Source: Rhodocyclales bacterium
GTDB taxonomy: Bacteria > Pseudomonadota > Gammaproteobacteria > Burkholderiales > Rhodocyclaceae
Direction: 5' to 3'
Length of the DNA: 64,000 nucleotides
Assembly: GCA_016235805.1 (NCBI GenBank)
Contig: JACRIY010000067.1
Coordinates: 39,703 to 103,702 of the forward strand
Numbering within the stretch: the stretch's first letter is position 1; each line of letters starts with the position of its first letter. The translations under genes were made by a program, and so were the position numbers. This document shows, piece by piece, positions 36,736-45,362 of this stretch. The notes beneath the pieces were generated by a model. The model worked only from the letters and a program-made list of their open reading frames with translations. It did not search any database and was not told the origin of the DNA.

Positions 36736-37755
36736 TCAGCGACGGAAGCGCCCGGCAGTCGCGCTGTTCTGCGTGCTGTTGCTGCCGTGGATGTTGGTAT
36801 GGCAGTTCACGCAGCCGCGGCCGACCGTGCCCTGCCCGGTCGAGGTGCCGCTGGCGAACGGAACGATGGGCAGGCCGAAGCTCTGGCCCGGATGGCCCGT
36901 CATGTTGTGGCATTCCTGGCAAAGGAAGGGTGCGCGCGTCTTCAGCAGGTTGGCGACGGTGGTGCCGTGGGGCTGGTGGCAAATGCCGCAGTCCTCGGTA
37001 ACCGGCTGGTGGTTATGCACGAAGGGGCCGCGCTTTTCCATGTGGCAGGTGAAGCAGGTCTCGTTGGTCGTGGCCTTGGCAAGTTGCTTCGGGTTGTCGC
37101 CGTGCACGTTGTGGCAGGACGAACAGGCCATCTTGCCTTCCGGTACCGGGTGGTGCGACGGCCTGCTCATCTGGGCGCGCTGTTCCTTGTGGCAGGTGTA
37201 GCAAACCTCGGTCTGCGCGGTCTTGTCCTTGACCTTGTCCTTGCGGGCGTGGACCTGGTGGCAATTGCTGCAGACGATGTCGCGCGTCGCGTGGGTGCTC
37301 GACTGCCAGGTCATGCGGTTGCCGCCCTGGTGGCAGGTGAGGCAGGCACCATTGCGCGCCTCAGCGGTAGTCGTGGATTTCTTGCGAAAGCTGCGATCGA
37401 CCTGGGGCGGCTTGTCGCTGCCCTTGTGCTGCACGTGCTTTTCGCTTTCGCCGTGGCAATCGACACAGGTCGGCGTGCGCTTGTCAGCGGTGACGCCATG
37501 GCGGGTCTTGCCGATGGAAAGAACGCCTGGGTTCAATTCAAGCATCGTCGCGCTGCCGCTCGGCTCGTCGGCCTCATCGTGACAGCCTGTGCACTTGGCG
37601 TCGCCCTTGAGGATCAGGTCCTTGGCATTGGGGTCGGCGGCGAGGTTTCTCACCGGCGCCGCCTTGGTCGCCTCGGGCGCCGCGAATGCCGGCGGCATGG
37701 CGGCCAGGGTGCCGGCCAAGGCAAAAATTGTAAGCAAGTGTCGCGCGATTCGCAT
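36736..37755 (-). CDS. Decaheme c-type cytochrome (MtrA/DmsE/PioA type)
   Basis: The ATG at 37755 gives 339 residues with a signal peptide (RIARHLLTIFALAGTLAAM, PAFA). Ten CxxCH motifs are present: CTGCH, CVDCH, CLTCH, CSNCH, CYTCH, CSSCH, CFTCH, CGICH, CQECH and CVNCH. Length and heme number match MtrA/DmsE cytochromes that sit inside MtrB-type barrels. It should carry electrons between the periplasm and the cell exterior. It is the first gene of a two-gene unit with the barrel gene. Confidence 0.93.
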   Translation of the reverse strand: MRIARHLLTIFALAGTLAAMPPAFAAPEATKAAPVRNLAADPNAKDLILKGDAKCTGCHDEADEPSGSATMLELNPGVLSIGKTRHGVTADKRTPTCVDCHGESEKHVQHKGSDKPPQVDRSFRKKSTTTAEARNGACLTCHQGGNRMTWQSSTHATRDIVCSNCHQVHARKDKVKDKTAQTEVCYTCHKEQRAQMSRPSHHPVPEGKMACSSCHNVHGDNPKQLAKATTNETCFTCHMEKRGPFVHNHQPVTEDCGICHQPHGTTVANLLKTRAPFLCQECHNMTGHPGQSFGLPIVPFASGTSTGQGTVGRGCVNCHTNIHGSNSTQNSATAGRFRR

Positions 37756-38250
37756 CTGGATATCCCCTTGAACAAGCCTCGCCGGCGCATTTTCGCCAGC
37801 CATGCCATTTGCATTGCACGTTCCGCGGCGGCGCGGCACGCTTCGTTGAGGTCGCGAGGATGCGCTGTCCGCGCAGCAAGGTCAAGACACCAAAAAACGC
37901 CCCAATACACGGCTTTACTATCTTTACAATAAAGAATCTGCGCGCTGCGGACAGTGACGCCGGTAATTCCCCCGCCCGACCAACTGGCACTTTGAAGAAC
38001 GCACTTAAAAACACCGAAGAAGTCACCCGAAATATTTGCAGTTAACTATTGGTTTTTTGGTATTTTGTTCTCATCACCCAAAGCAGATTCGGAGTCTCAG
38101 AAATGAGAACTCCAAGGACAGGGAGCGAGGGACATTTAGTTCAAGCATGCAGGATTCAATTATTGTAAGATTTAGTAAGTGTCAAAAATGCAACATTCCA
38201 CGCAAGCCCACTCGGCTCGCGTTTGATTGCCGCCCACCCGGAGTTTCCCG
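37756..38250. promoter_or_regulatory. AT-rich divergent regulatory region of the mtrAB locus
   Basis: This 495-base spacer has no credible gene and is strikingly AT-rich compared with its surroundings, mainly at 37900-38200. GTTCTCAT (38067-38074) and ATGAGAAC (38103-38110) form a perfect 8-bp inverted repeat 28 bases apart, with an inner TCTCA/TGAGA pair. It separates the decaheme cytochrome gene from the divergent OmpR-type regulator. It should carry both promoters, but I could not assign hexamers. Confidence 0.55.
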
Positions 38251-38946
38251 ATGGAGCAAGTCCCCCGACTGTTGCTGGTCGACCATGACCCGGTGCGCTG
38301 CCGGGTGCTGGGCGACTACCTGCGGGAGCAGGGATTCGACAGCATCGTGGCGGCCGACTGTGAAACTGCCTTGCGCCTGGTGGCAGAGGACGGTTGCGAC
38401 CTCGTGATCCTCGACGACATGCTGCCCGGACTGGGCTGCATTGAAGCTCTGCGCCGCATCCGTCGCCAGGGAGAACTGCCGGTGGTGATACTGAGCGCGC
38501 GCAACGACGACGTCGACCGCATCGTCGGCATCGAACTGGGGGCCGACGACTATCTCCCGAAATCGTGCAACCTGCGCGAACTGACGGCGCGCCTGAGATC
38601 GATCCTGCGCCGCTCAAGGCATGCGGTTGCGGCAGAGAACCTGCGCAAGAACGCCATCGGCAGCCTGGTAATTTCCCCGGGCGAACGCAAGGCTACCTGG
38701 CGCGGGAAGGCACTGCCCCTGACCAGTACCGAATTCGACCTGCTGGAACGCCTGCACAACAATCCGGGGCGCGCGATGGACAAGTCGCTCCTCGCGCGCA
38801 AGGTGCTCGGCCGCGAACTGATGCCCGGGGATCGCAGCATCGACATGCATATCGGAAACCTGAGGAAGAAACTGGGCAAACTGGGTGACGGCCGTTCGCC
38901 GATCCAGACGGTGCGCGGCGCCGGCTACCAGTTGCTGAGGAAATAG
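38251..38946 (+). CDS. Orphan OmpR-family response regulator
   Basis: The ATG at 38251 gives 231 residues. The receiver domain has the acidic pair in LLVDHDP, Asp55 in LVILDDMLPG and Lys in DDYLPKSCN. The C-terminal winged helix has TSTEFDLLERLHNNPG and GDRSIDMHIGNLRKKLGK, ending RGAGYQLLRK. It is flanked by electron-transfer genes on both sides and divergent from the decaheme gene. No histidine kinase is beside it. Control of this locus is inference. Confidence 0.9.
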   Translation: MEQVPRLLLVDHDPVRCRVLGDYLREQGFDSIVAADCETALRLVAEDGCDLVILDDMLPGLGCIEALRRIRRQGELPVVILSARNDDVDRIVGIELGADDYLPKSCNLRELTARLRSILRRSRHAVAAENLRKNAIGSLVISPGERKATWRGKALPLTSTEFDLLERLHNNPGRAMDKSLLARKVLGRELMPGDRSIDMHIGNLRKKLGKLGDGRSPIQTVRGAGYQLLRK

Positions 38947-39059
38947 ACGCGGGGTCGTGTCCCCCGCAAACTGGCATCTAGCGACCGCAGTAGCGCGGAA
39001 AAACTCCGCTGGCGAGATCAGCCACCGGCCGGAAGCAGCGAGCCCCCGGCCGGATTCGA

Positions 39060-41099
39060 TCAGCGGTGGCCACCACCGAAGAAGCCGATGGCGATCATGG
39101 TGAGCAAGGCCAGGCCGCATGCGATCAACACCAGGCCCAGGATGCGCGAACCCAGCTTGAAGGGTGCCGACGGCGCTTCGACCAGATACTTCTCGAGTTC
39201 ACCCGACGCCACCAGGCGGTCGTACTGCGCACGGTGTTCGTGACGGAACTCGTCGAGCGACTGGGTGCCGGTGAACATCACCACATCCGGCGGCGGCAAT
39301 TTGTCGGGGCGGAAGTGGTTGTTGAAGAAATGCACGGTGAACAGGAAGACCGCCGCGAGGAAGGCTTCCTCGCCGTGCACCACCATGGCGATGTTGAAGA
39401 TCCAGCCCGGCAGGTACTGTGCCACGACGTGCGGGAATGCCAGCGCCATGCCGCTGCCGCCGATGATTGCCATACCCCAGAACACCGCCCAGTAGTCGAA
39501 CTTCTCCCAGTAGGACCAGCGTTCGATGGCCGGCCGCGGCCCCTTGCCGAGGAACCACTTGAACATGCCGATCATGTCGTGCATGTCCTTCCAGTTCGGC
39601 ACGAAGGAATCCGGGCCAAAGACCTTGAAGTCCTTCCACTTGCGCAGGATGTTGATCGACACCGCGATGAGGTGGATGAAGAAGATGCCGAGCATGGTGA
39701 AGGCGGCGACCCGATGCACCAGGCCCGCCATCTGCGGCCCGTTGAAGGCCGCCATTACCGCCTTGGCCCAGCCGGTATCGGGATAGAAAGCTGCCATGCC
39801 GGTTAGCACCAGAGTCATCACGCTGAGCGCGAAGCACAGATGCGCCAGGCGCCACATCGGTCCGAAGCGCCGCACATGCGTGTTCGGCGGATCCATCCGG
39901 CGCTCGGGGAATGGCAGTTGTTCGACCGGGATGTCACGCGTGCGGACGCGGAAGTTGCCCTTGCCCTCCTTGCGGTCCTTGTACTCGCGATGCCACCAGA
40001 GGATGGAATGCGCCCAGAAGAACAGGAACACGCCTATCAGCAGCGCTTCCATGAACTTGGTGGTGATCCAGATTTCCGGGTATTTGGCGAAGTTGTCGCT
40101 GGTGCCATGCGGACTGAAGCTGATGAAGCCGGCCGTCGCCAGCGGCGGCTTGCCCTCCTTGCCGCTGTGGCACTTCTGGCAGGTCTTGAGCCGGTTTTTT
40201 TCGTGCATCTTCGACTTCGCATCCTTCGACGGCTGGATGCCGTGGCTGCCGTGGCAGTCGAAGCATTTCGCCGTGTAGGTGTAGCCCAGGGTGTTGACCT
40301 GGCCGTGGTAGGACGCCTTGTAGGATTTCAGTTCGGGCTGGTGGCAATCGCCGCAACTGGCGGTGATCGACAGCTTGGCCTTGTCGGTTGAACTGCCGAT
40401 GATGTCGTGGGTGGTGTGGCAATCCGAGCAAACCGCCGTCTTCAGGTTCTTCTTGTCGATGGCTTCCTTGCCGTGGATCGACTCCGACCATTCTTCGAGG
40501 TGGTCGGTATGGCACTTGTCGCCACAGACGTTGGGCACCGTGAGGTGCCATTCCTTGCGCTCCTGGGTGCCGCGCGGCGGCACGTCGAAGGTATGCACGT
40601 TGTGGCAATCGCTGCAGATCGCCATCTGCTTGGTGGGATCATCCTTGTCCGGCTTGGCATGGAAGGACTTCCTGTAGGCGGCGACGTTGTCGGCGACGAT
40701 GCCCATGCGCGGGCGCTCGGCGCCCTTGTTGTCCTTCTTGATCGCATCCCACAGGTCGACGTGGCACTGCGCGCATTCAGCCTTGGCGACGCCTTCGGCC
40801 TTCTTGTGCGGCGTGACGCTGTCCACGATTTCCTTGTGGCAGGCGACGCACTCCATCTTGGCATGAACGCTCTTGGCATACTTGTCGGGCAGGACGGACT
40901 GCACAGGGCGCTTTTCGCCGTTGCTGCCGAGCATTTCCAGCTTCGGCTTCTTGCCGTCGTGGCAAGTCTGGCAGGTGGCATTGTCGAGCTTCTGCGTACC
41001 TGCAGGCGCCGCCACGGCAGAAACCAGCCCGCCTCCCAAGGAGGCTGCGACATAGACCGCGGCCGTCACTATCCATGTTGCAAGCTTGCTGGTAGGCAT
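39060..41099 (-). CDS. CbcL-like multiheme cytochrome c / cytochrome b fusion
   Basis: This 679-residue protein has an N-terminal signal/anchor, then a periplasmic domain with eight CxxCH motifs and one CGDKCH (CxxxCH) at residues 192-197, nine heme sites in all by about residue 311. A hydrophobic helix (about 350-368) precedes a four-helix cytochrome b domain with His in WRLAHLCFA, LVHRVAAFTMLGIFFIHL, VVHGEEAF and FTVHFFNNHF, as in FdnI/HydC-type diheme b cytochromes. This architecture matches Geobacter CbcL, a quinol-linked inner-membrane protein used in metal reduction. Here it probably links the quinone pool to periplasmic cytochromes and MtrAB. Confidence 0.85.
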   Translation of the reverse strand: MPTSKLATWIVTAAVYVAASLGGGLVSAVAAPAGTQKLDNATCQTCHDGKKPKLEMLGSNGEKRPVQSVLPDKYAKSVHAKMECVACHKEIVDSVTPHKKAEGVAKAECAQCHVDLWDAIKKDNKGAERPRMGIVADNVAAYRKSFHAKPDKDDPTKQMAICSDCHNVHTFDVPPRGTQERKEWHLTVPNVCGDKCHTDHLEEWSESIHGKEAIDKKNLKTAVCSDCHTTHDIIGSSTDKAKLSITASCGDCHQPELKSYKASYHGQVNTLGYTYTAKCFDCHGSHGIQPSKDAKSKMHEKNRLKTCQKCHSGKEGKPPLATAGFISFSPHGTSDNFAKYPEIWITTKFMEALLIGVFLFFWAHSILWWHREYKDRKEGKGNFRVRTRDIPVEQLPFPERRMDPPNTHVRRFGPMWRLAHLCFALSVMTLVLTGMAAFYPDTGWAKAVMAAFNGPQMAGLVHRVAAFTMLGIFFIHLIAVSINILRKWKDFKVFGPDSFVPNWKDMHDMIGMFKWFLGKGPRPAIERWSYWEKFDYWAVFWGMAIIGGSGMALAFPHVVAQYLPGWIFNIAMVVHGEEAFLAAVFLFTVHFFNNHFRPDKLPPPDVVMFTGTQSLDEFRHEHRAQYDRLVASGELEKYLVEAPSAPFKLGSRILGLVLIACGLALLTMIAIGFFGGGHR

Positions 41100-41179
41100 G
41101 ATTCCCGTTCTCCGCTACTCGTATTTTCTGCCCGGTTCAGCCGCGAACGACCGGGCCGGGAATCCCGCCAGGGGATACC

Positions 41180-41200
41180 GTCCCCGCGTCCTGCGGGGAC
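41180..41200. repeat. Hairpin upstream of the CbcL-like gene
   Basis: GTCCCCGC-GTCCT-GCGGGGAC is a perfect 8-bp stem in the leader between the cytochrome c terminator and the CbcL-like gene. It may add to termination or act in the 5' leader. Confidence 0.4.
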
Positions 41201-41202
41201 AT

Positions 41203-41235
41203 AAAAACAACCGGGGCCTGGCAATCAGGCCCCGG
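41203..41235 (-). terminator. Rho-independent terminator after the cytochrome c gene
   Basis: On the minus strand CCGGGGCCTG-ATTGC-CAGGCCCCGG (41211-41235) is followed by TTGTTTTTATG. It ends or attenuates transcription from the monoheme cytochrome gene before the CbcL-like gene. Confidence 0.8.
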
Positions 41236-41249
41236 CGGGTGGGATCAGA

Positions 41250-41591
41250 TCAGTGCGAAAGAATCCACTGCGCAATGTTGCTCAGCTCTTTCGGATCCTT
41301 GGTATCGATGATCTTGTGGTCTTCCTCGGTGCCATCTTCGAGCTTGACCTTCTTGCCGTCGAGCATCTGCTTGATGGCATCTTTTTCGGTGAGCTTCTTT
41401 TCCTTGTACTTGGCAGCGATCTTCTTCAGCGACGGGCCCTTCTTGGTCTTGTCCGGGGCGTGGCACTTGAAGCAGTCGTTCTTCTTGGCCAGCGCTTGCG
41501 CGGCAGCGGCATCGACCGCCGCATGCACGGGGGCCATAGCCAAGGCGAGGAACAGCGAACCAGTCAGCAGCAGGGCAGTCTTGTTTTTCAT
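41250..41591 (-). CDS. Small monoheme cytochrome c (class I)
   Basis: The ATG at 41591 gives 113 residues with a signal peptide (LLLTGSLFLALAMAPVHA), one heme site CFKCH near the N-terminus, and a Lys-rich body. It ends DTKDPKELSNIAQWILSH. The C-terminal helix fits class I cytochromes c; a clear Met ligand is only seen in IKQMLDGKK. As a soluble periplasmic carrier it could shuttle electrons between the CbcL-like protein and MtrA. An FNR/Anr-like site lies 70 bases upstream. Confidence 0.88.
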   Translation of the reverse strand: MKNKTALLLTGSLFLALAMAPVHAAVDAAAAQALAKKNDCFKCHAPDKTKKGPSLKKIAAKYKEKKLTEKDAIKQMLDGKKVKLEDGTEEDHKIIDTKDPKELSNIAQWILSH

Positions 41592-41660
41592 GGGTCTACT
41601 CCGATTAATGTTTGGGATGACTTCCGGGCGCGGAGCATGCCAAAGAAACGCATCCCGCCC

Positions 41661-41674
41661 TTGATTAACGTCAA
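41661..41674. promoter_or_regulatory. FNR/Anr-like box
   Basis: TTGATTAACGTCAA matches the FNR/Anr consensus TTGAT-N4-ATCAA at nine of ten positions. Its centre is about 76 bases before the start of the cytochrome c gene, which allows activation from about -41 with a 35-base leader. This suggests anaerobic induction. Confidence 0.65.
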
Positions 41675-41716
41675 TGCAGGCAAAAAGAATACCACCCCGC
41701 ACGATATTTGTCGGTT

Positions 41717-42493
41717 TCAGGCTGCGCCCGGCTTCACCGCGCGGTGGAAGCCGATCATGCCGTGGAACACCGTATCCACGCTGACCTGCACGTAACCCAG
41801 TTCGCGCAGCACGATCGACAACTCCTCGGCCGAGTAGAACAAGTCCAGCGCGTCGATGAAATACTGCTTGAACCGGGTTGCCGCCGGGCTGCTGCCGACG
41901 ATCAGGCTGGTGAAGTTGAGGCAGGTCTTGAGGTAGGCGTAGTAGAGGTTCTTCACGATCGGATTGCGCGGGCGCAGCATGTCCGAATGGTGGAAGTGGC
42001 CGCCCGGCTTCAGCACGCGCAGGATCTCGCTGAACACCTCGCGCACGCGCAGGTGGCGAGAGGCGAACTGCAGCGTGACGACATCGAAATGGTTGTCCGG
42101 GAAGGGCAGCACATGCACGTCGCCGATGGCGCTCTTGATCGTGAAGCCGAGCGCCCTGGCGTTTTCCTGGCCGACGGCCTGCATCTCGGCGCTGCGGTCC
42201 ATCGCTTGCACGTCCAGCGTCGGCTCGCGTTTGAGCAGGGCGCAGCCGATGGCGTTGGTGCCGGCACAGACGTCGAGCACTTTTTGATGCGGCTTGATAT
42301 CCACCGTCTGCATGAAGCGCTTGAGGAAGGTGCTCCAGAGGCCCAGCGCGGCGATCTCGTTGGCGCGGTCGTAATAGCGTGCGATGTCGGCAAAGGCATC
42401 GTTCAGGTCGTTGTTCCAGAGCTCGCCGAAGCGCTGCTCGCGTACCGCCTCGCGCGAGGCCAGCGGGGGTGGTGCCATGATGATCTCCTGCAT
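41717..42493 (-). CDS. UbiE-like class I SAM-dependent methyltransferase
   Basis: This 258-residue protein has the UbiE/COQ5-like start FADIARYYDRANEIAALG, SAM motif I VLDVCAGTNAIGCAL, VQAMDRSAEMQ, and motif post-II LPFPDNHFDVVTLQFASRHL. The family methylates quinone rings or other small substrates. It may be a second, pathway-specific quinone methyltransferase given the quinone-linked neighbours, but the UbiE signature is not perfect and the substrate is open. Confidence 0.8.
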   Translation of the reverse strand: MQEIIMAPPPLASREAVREQRFGELWNNDLNDAFADIARYYDRANEIAALGLWSTFLKRFMQTVDIKPHQKVLDVCAGTNAIGCALLKREPTLDVQAMDRSAEMQAVGQENARALGFTIKSAIGDVHVLPFPDNHFDVVTLQFASRHLRVREVFSEILRVLKPGGHFHHSDMLRPRNPIVKNLYYAYLKTCLNFTSLIVGSSPAATRFKQYFIDALDLFYSAEELSIVLRELGYVQVSVDTVFHGMIGFHRAVKPGAA

Positions 42494-42574
42494 TGTTTGA
42501 AGTCGTTGCCGACCGAGGCCCGGATTTAGCCTTCGCGGCGGCGATGTGTCAAGTCGGATGGCGATGCAAACGTC

Positions 42575-43924
42575 CTACGGCTCGCCCTTCGCCTTGATGC
42601 CGAGCCGGCGCAATTTTTCCCACAGCGTCTTGCGCGTGATGCCCAGCGCCTCGGCGGCATTGGTCATGTGGCCGCCATGGCGCTCCAGGATCAGCGACAG
42701 ATAGTCGCGCTCGCAGGCCATGAGGTATTCGGTGAGCGACTCCGACGCCGACGCCTGGGCCGCGACCTCGCCATCGAGGCTGCCGCCGAAGAAGGCCTCG
42801 GCGCCGAGCAGCGGACCGCCGGAGAGGATGCAGGCGCGCTCGACCGCATGCTTGAGCTCGCGCACGTTGCCCGGCCACGGATAACTGAGCAGCGCCTGTT
42901 CGGTGCGCGGATCGAGGCGACGTTGCTCATCGGCATGGGTCCGGTTGAATTCCTCGACGAAATGCCGCACGAACCAGCGAATGTCTTCCGGACGCTCGCG
43001 CAGGGGCGGAATGCGCAGGTGGATGACGTGGATGCGGTAGTACAGGTCCTCGCGAAACTGACCGGCTTCGACCATGGCCTTGAGGTCGCGATGGGTGGCG
43101 CAGACCAGGCGGAATTCCGAGGTGATGGCCTTTTCGCCGCCGAGCCGGGTCAGCTTCCGGTCCTGCAGCACGCGCAGCATCTTGGCCTGCATCGACAGCG
43201 GCATTTCGCCGATCTCGTCGAGGAACAGCGTGCCCTGGTGCGCCTGTTCGAAATAGCCGCGCTTGGCCTTGACCGCGCCGGTGAAGGCGCCGCGCTCATG
43301 CCCGAAGAGTTCCGCCTCCATCAGCGATTCGGGAATCGAGGCGCAGTTCACCGCAACGAATTCGCCGCCCTTGCCGATCGCATGGTGGTGAAAGAGCTTG
43401 GCAACGTGCTCCTTGCCGACACCGGATTCACCGGTGATCAGCAGGGCCGAGGCGTTGCGCGCGAGGCGCGGAATCGATTCAGCGACACGCTTCATGATCG
43501 ACGACACGCCCAGTGACTCATCGCCGCCGTCGCTCACCGCGCCGTAGCCCGCGGCGAGGCCGCGCACCTTGTGCACCAGGACATCGACATCGAAGGGCTT
43601 GGTCACGTAGTCGGAGGCGCCCGCCTTGAGCAGTTCCACGGCGCGGTCGATGGTGCCGAAGGCCGTCATGAACAGGAAGGGCGGCAGGTCGACTGAAGTT
43701 TCGCGCAGTTCAAGGAACAGGTCGCCCCCATCGCGGTCCGGCAACCGGATGTCGCTCACCACCACGCTGTAGCGATGGTCGCGCAGCGCCGCGGCCCCTA
43801 CGGCGGCAGAGCGGCACCAGTCGACCGCGAATCCTTCCAGTCGGAACAGTTGGCTGAGCGATTCGCCCATGATTTCGTCGTCCTCGATGAGGCACAGGCG
43901 CAGGGCGGATTCAGGTTTCGACAT
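42575..43924 (-). CDS. Sigma-54-dependent NtrC-family response regulator
   Basis: The ATG at 43924 (MSKPESALRL) gives 449 residues. The receiver domain has Asp58 in VVVSDIRLPD. The AAA+ domain has Walker A GESGVGKEH, the sigma-54 contact loop GAFTGAVKAK, and Walker B GTLFLDEIGEMP. The C-terminal Fis-type helix-turn-helix is TNAAEALGITRKTLWEKLRR. It overlaps the kinase gene by 14 bases. A near-consensus sigma-54 promoter lies upstream of the divergent molybdoenzyme operon, its likely target. Confidence 0.94.
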   Translation of the reverse strand: MSKPESALRLCLIEDDEIMGESLSQLFRLEGFAVDWCRSAAVGAAALRDHRYSVVVSDIRLPDRDGGDLFLELRETSVDLPPFLFMTAFGTIDRAVELLKAGASDYVTKPFDVDVLVHKVRGLAAGYGAVSDGGDESLGVSSIMKRVAESIPRLARNASALLITGESGVGKEHVAKLFHHHAIGKGGEFVAVNCASIPESLMEAELFGHERGAFTGAVKAKRGYFEQAHQGTLFLDEIGEMPLSMQAKMLRVLQDRKLTRLGGEKAITSEFRLVCATHRDLKAMVEAGQFREDLYYRIHVIHLRIPPLRERPEDIRWFVRHFVEEFNRTHADEQRRLDPRTEQALLSYPWPGNVRELKHAVERACILSGGPLLGAEAFFGGSLDGEVAAQASASESLTEYLMACERDYLSLILERHGGHMTNAAEALGITRKTLWEKLRRLGIKAKGEP

Positions 43925-45362
43925 AGGGTATCTCGACGCGGAAGGTGGTGCAGCCGGGCTCGCTGTCGACCGACAGGCCGCCACCCAGTTGCTGGACGAT
44001 CTGGTACACCACCCAGAGCCCGAGGCCGTGCCCCTTTTCGCGCCCGCTGTAGAAGGGTTCGAACAGGTAGGCCAGCTGTTCGTCGGGAATGTGCTTGCCG
44101 TCGTTGCAGACCGTCATGCGCAGCATGCCCGGATCTAGCTTGAGCCCCAGCCGCACCCGGCCGCCCTCGTCGGCGGCGGCGATGGCATTGAGCAGCAGGT
44201 TGAGCAGGATCTGCCGCAGCAACGTCGCCGGCAGCGGCAGCGGCCGCTCCAGCACGCCCTCGCGCGCCACGGTGACCGAACGCGCATGGGCCTCGGCCTC
44301 GACCAGGATCAGCAGGTCGTCGATGTCGGCCGGGGCGAAGGAGCGATCCTGCGGCTTGGTCTCGACCAGCAGCGCCGCCACGGTGTTGCGGATCTGCGTC
44401 AGCCCGCGTTCGAGCAGGGACAGGGTCTGGTTGGCCAGCGGGTCGCCTGCGCCGTGGCGCTGGTAGGTCTTGATCGCAGTCAGCATGCCGCCCAGCGGAT
44501 TGTTGATTTCATGCGCGATGCCGGCCGACATGCGGCCGACCGCCGCCAGCCGTTCCGATACCAGCATCTGGTCTTCCAGCAACTCCTTCTTCCTGAGCTC
44601 GCCCACCATGCGGCGGAAGGCATCGCCTAGCTGGCCGATTTCATCGCGGTTCTGCGGCAGGTCGGCCAGTCGCGCCGACTCCAGTTGGCCGGGCACCTGG
44701 CTCATGGCCTCGGCCAGGGCCAGCAGCGGCTCGCCGGTCTTGCGCGCGGCGTACCAGGAAACCGGCAGGATCAGCAGCAGCACCAGCAGCGTGACCACCG
44801 CCGTGTTCAGCACCAGGTTGACGAAGCGGGGGCGGAAGGCATCCTGCGAATAGCCGAGCACGACATGCCCCAGCGGCACCCCGTCGGCAATCAACGGCGA
44901 GGTGACGAAGAACAGCGGCGAGTGCTCCGGTTCGAACACCCGCTGCTCGCGCGCGCCGATTCCTTCCATCTGCTTCGGCAGCAGGGCGTAAGCGCCCTTG
45001 CTTTGCCTGAGGTCGAAGCCGACCGGGAACTCGCGCGGGCGGCTGGAGACATAGACCCGGCTATCGCGGTCCACCACCAGCATCACCGACGCCTGCAGTT
45101 CGGGCGCCGTCGGATGGGGCTCCCGTCCCGATTGCAGTATCTCGAAGGCGCGCCACAGGTCATCGTGCAGTACCGGCGCGACCAGCGTGTTGGCCATTAC
45201 CCGACCGAGGCTCATGGCGTGGCTGGTCAGGCTCTGGCGCAGTTCGTCGCGTTCTCGCGCGATCATCGCCACGGTGACCGCCAGTGCCGTGCCGAGCACG
45301 GCCGCCATCACCCGCAGCGGAATTTTCCAGCGTAGCGAAAGGTCGTCGATCATCGGGATCAC
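43911..45362 (-). CDS. Membrane sensor histidine kinase
   Basis: This is a 483-residue kinase with a first helix at about 15-36, a periplasmic sensor region of about 140 residues, a second helix at about 182-204, a HAMP-like segment, and HisKA His284 in AGIAHEINNPLGGML. The ATPase motifs are NLLLNAIAAADEG and EKGHGLGLWVVYQIV. The GTG start overlaps the stop of the PhnD-like gene (GTGA); an ATG three codons later is possible. It should phosphorylate the downstream regulator in response to the binding protein. Confidence 0.93.
   Translation of the reverse strand: MIPMIDDLSLRWKIPLRVMAAVLGTALAVTVAMIARERDELRQSLTSHAMSLGRVMANTLVAPVLHDDLWRAFEILQSGREPHPTAPELQASVMLVVDRDSRVYVSSRPREFPVGFDLRQSKGAYALLPKQMEGIGAREQRVFEPEHSPLFFVTSPLIADGVPLGHVVLGYSQDAFRPRFVNLVLNTAVVTLLVLLLILPVSWYAARKTGEPLLALAEAMSQVPGQLESARLADLPQNRDEIGQLGDAFRRMVGELRKKELLEDQMLVSERLAAVGRMSAGIAHEINNPLGGMLTAIKTYQRHGAGDPLANQTLSLLERGLTQIRNTVAALLVETKPQDRSFAPADIDDLLILVEAEAHARSVTVAREGVLERPLPLPATLLRQILLNLLLNAIAAADEGGRVRLGLKLDPGMLRMTVCNDGKHIPDEQLAYLFEPFYSGREKGHGLGLWVVYQIVQQLGGGLSVDSEPGCTTFRVEIPYVET

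Noticed and set aside
38231..38236. TTGAT half of an FNR box upstream of the OmpR-type regulator
   Set aside because: The second half-site is absent (TTGATTGCCGCCCA), so it is no better than chance.
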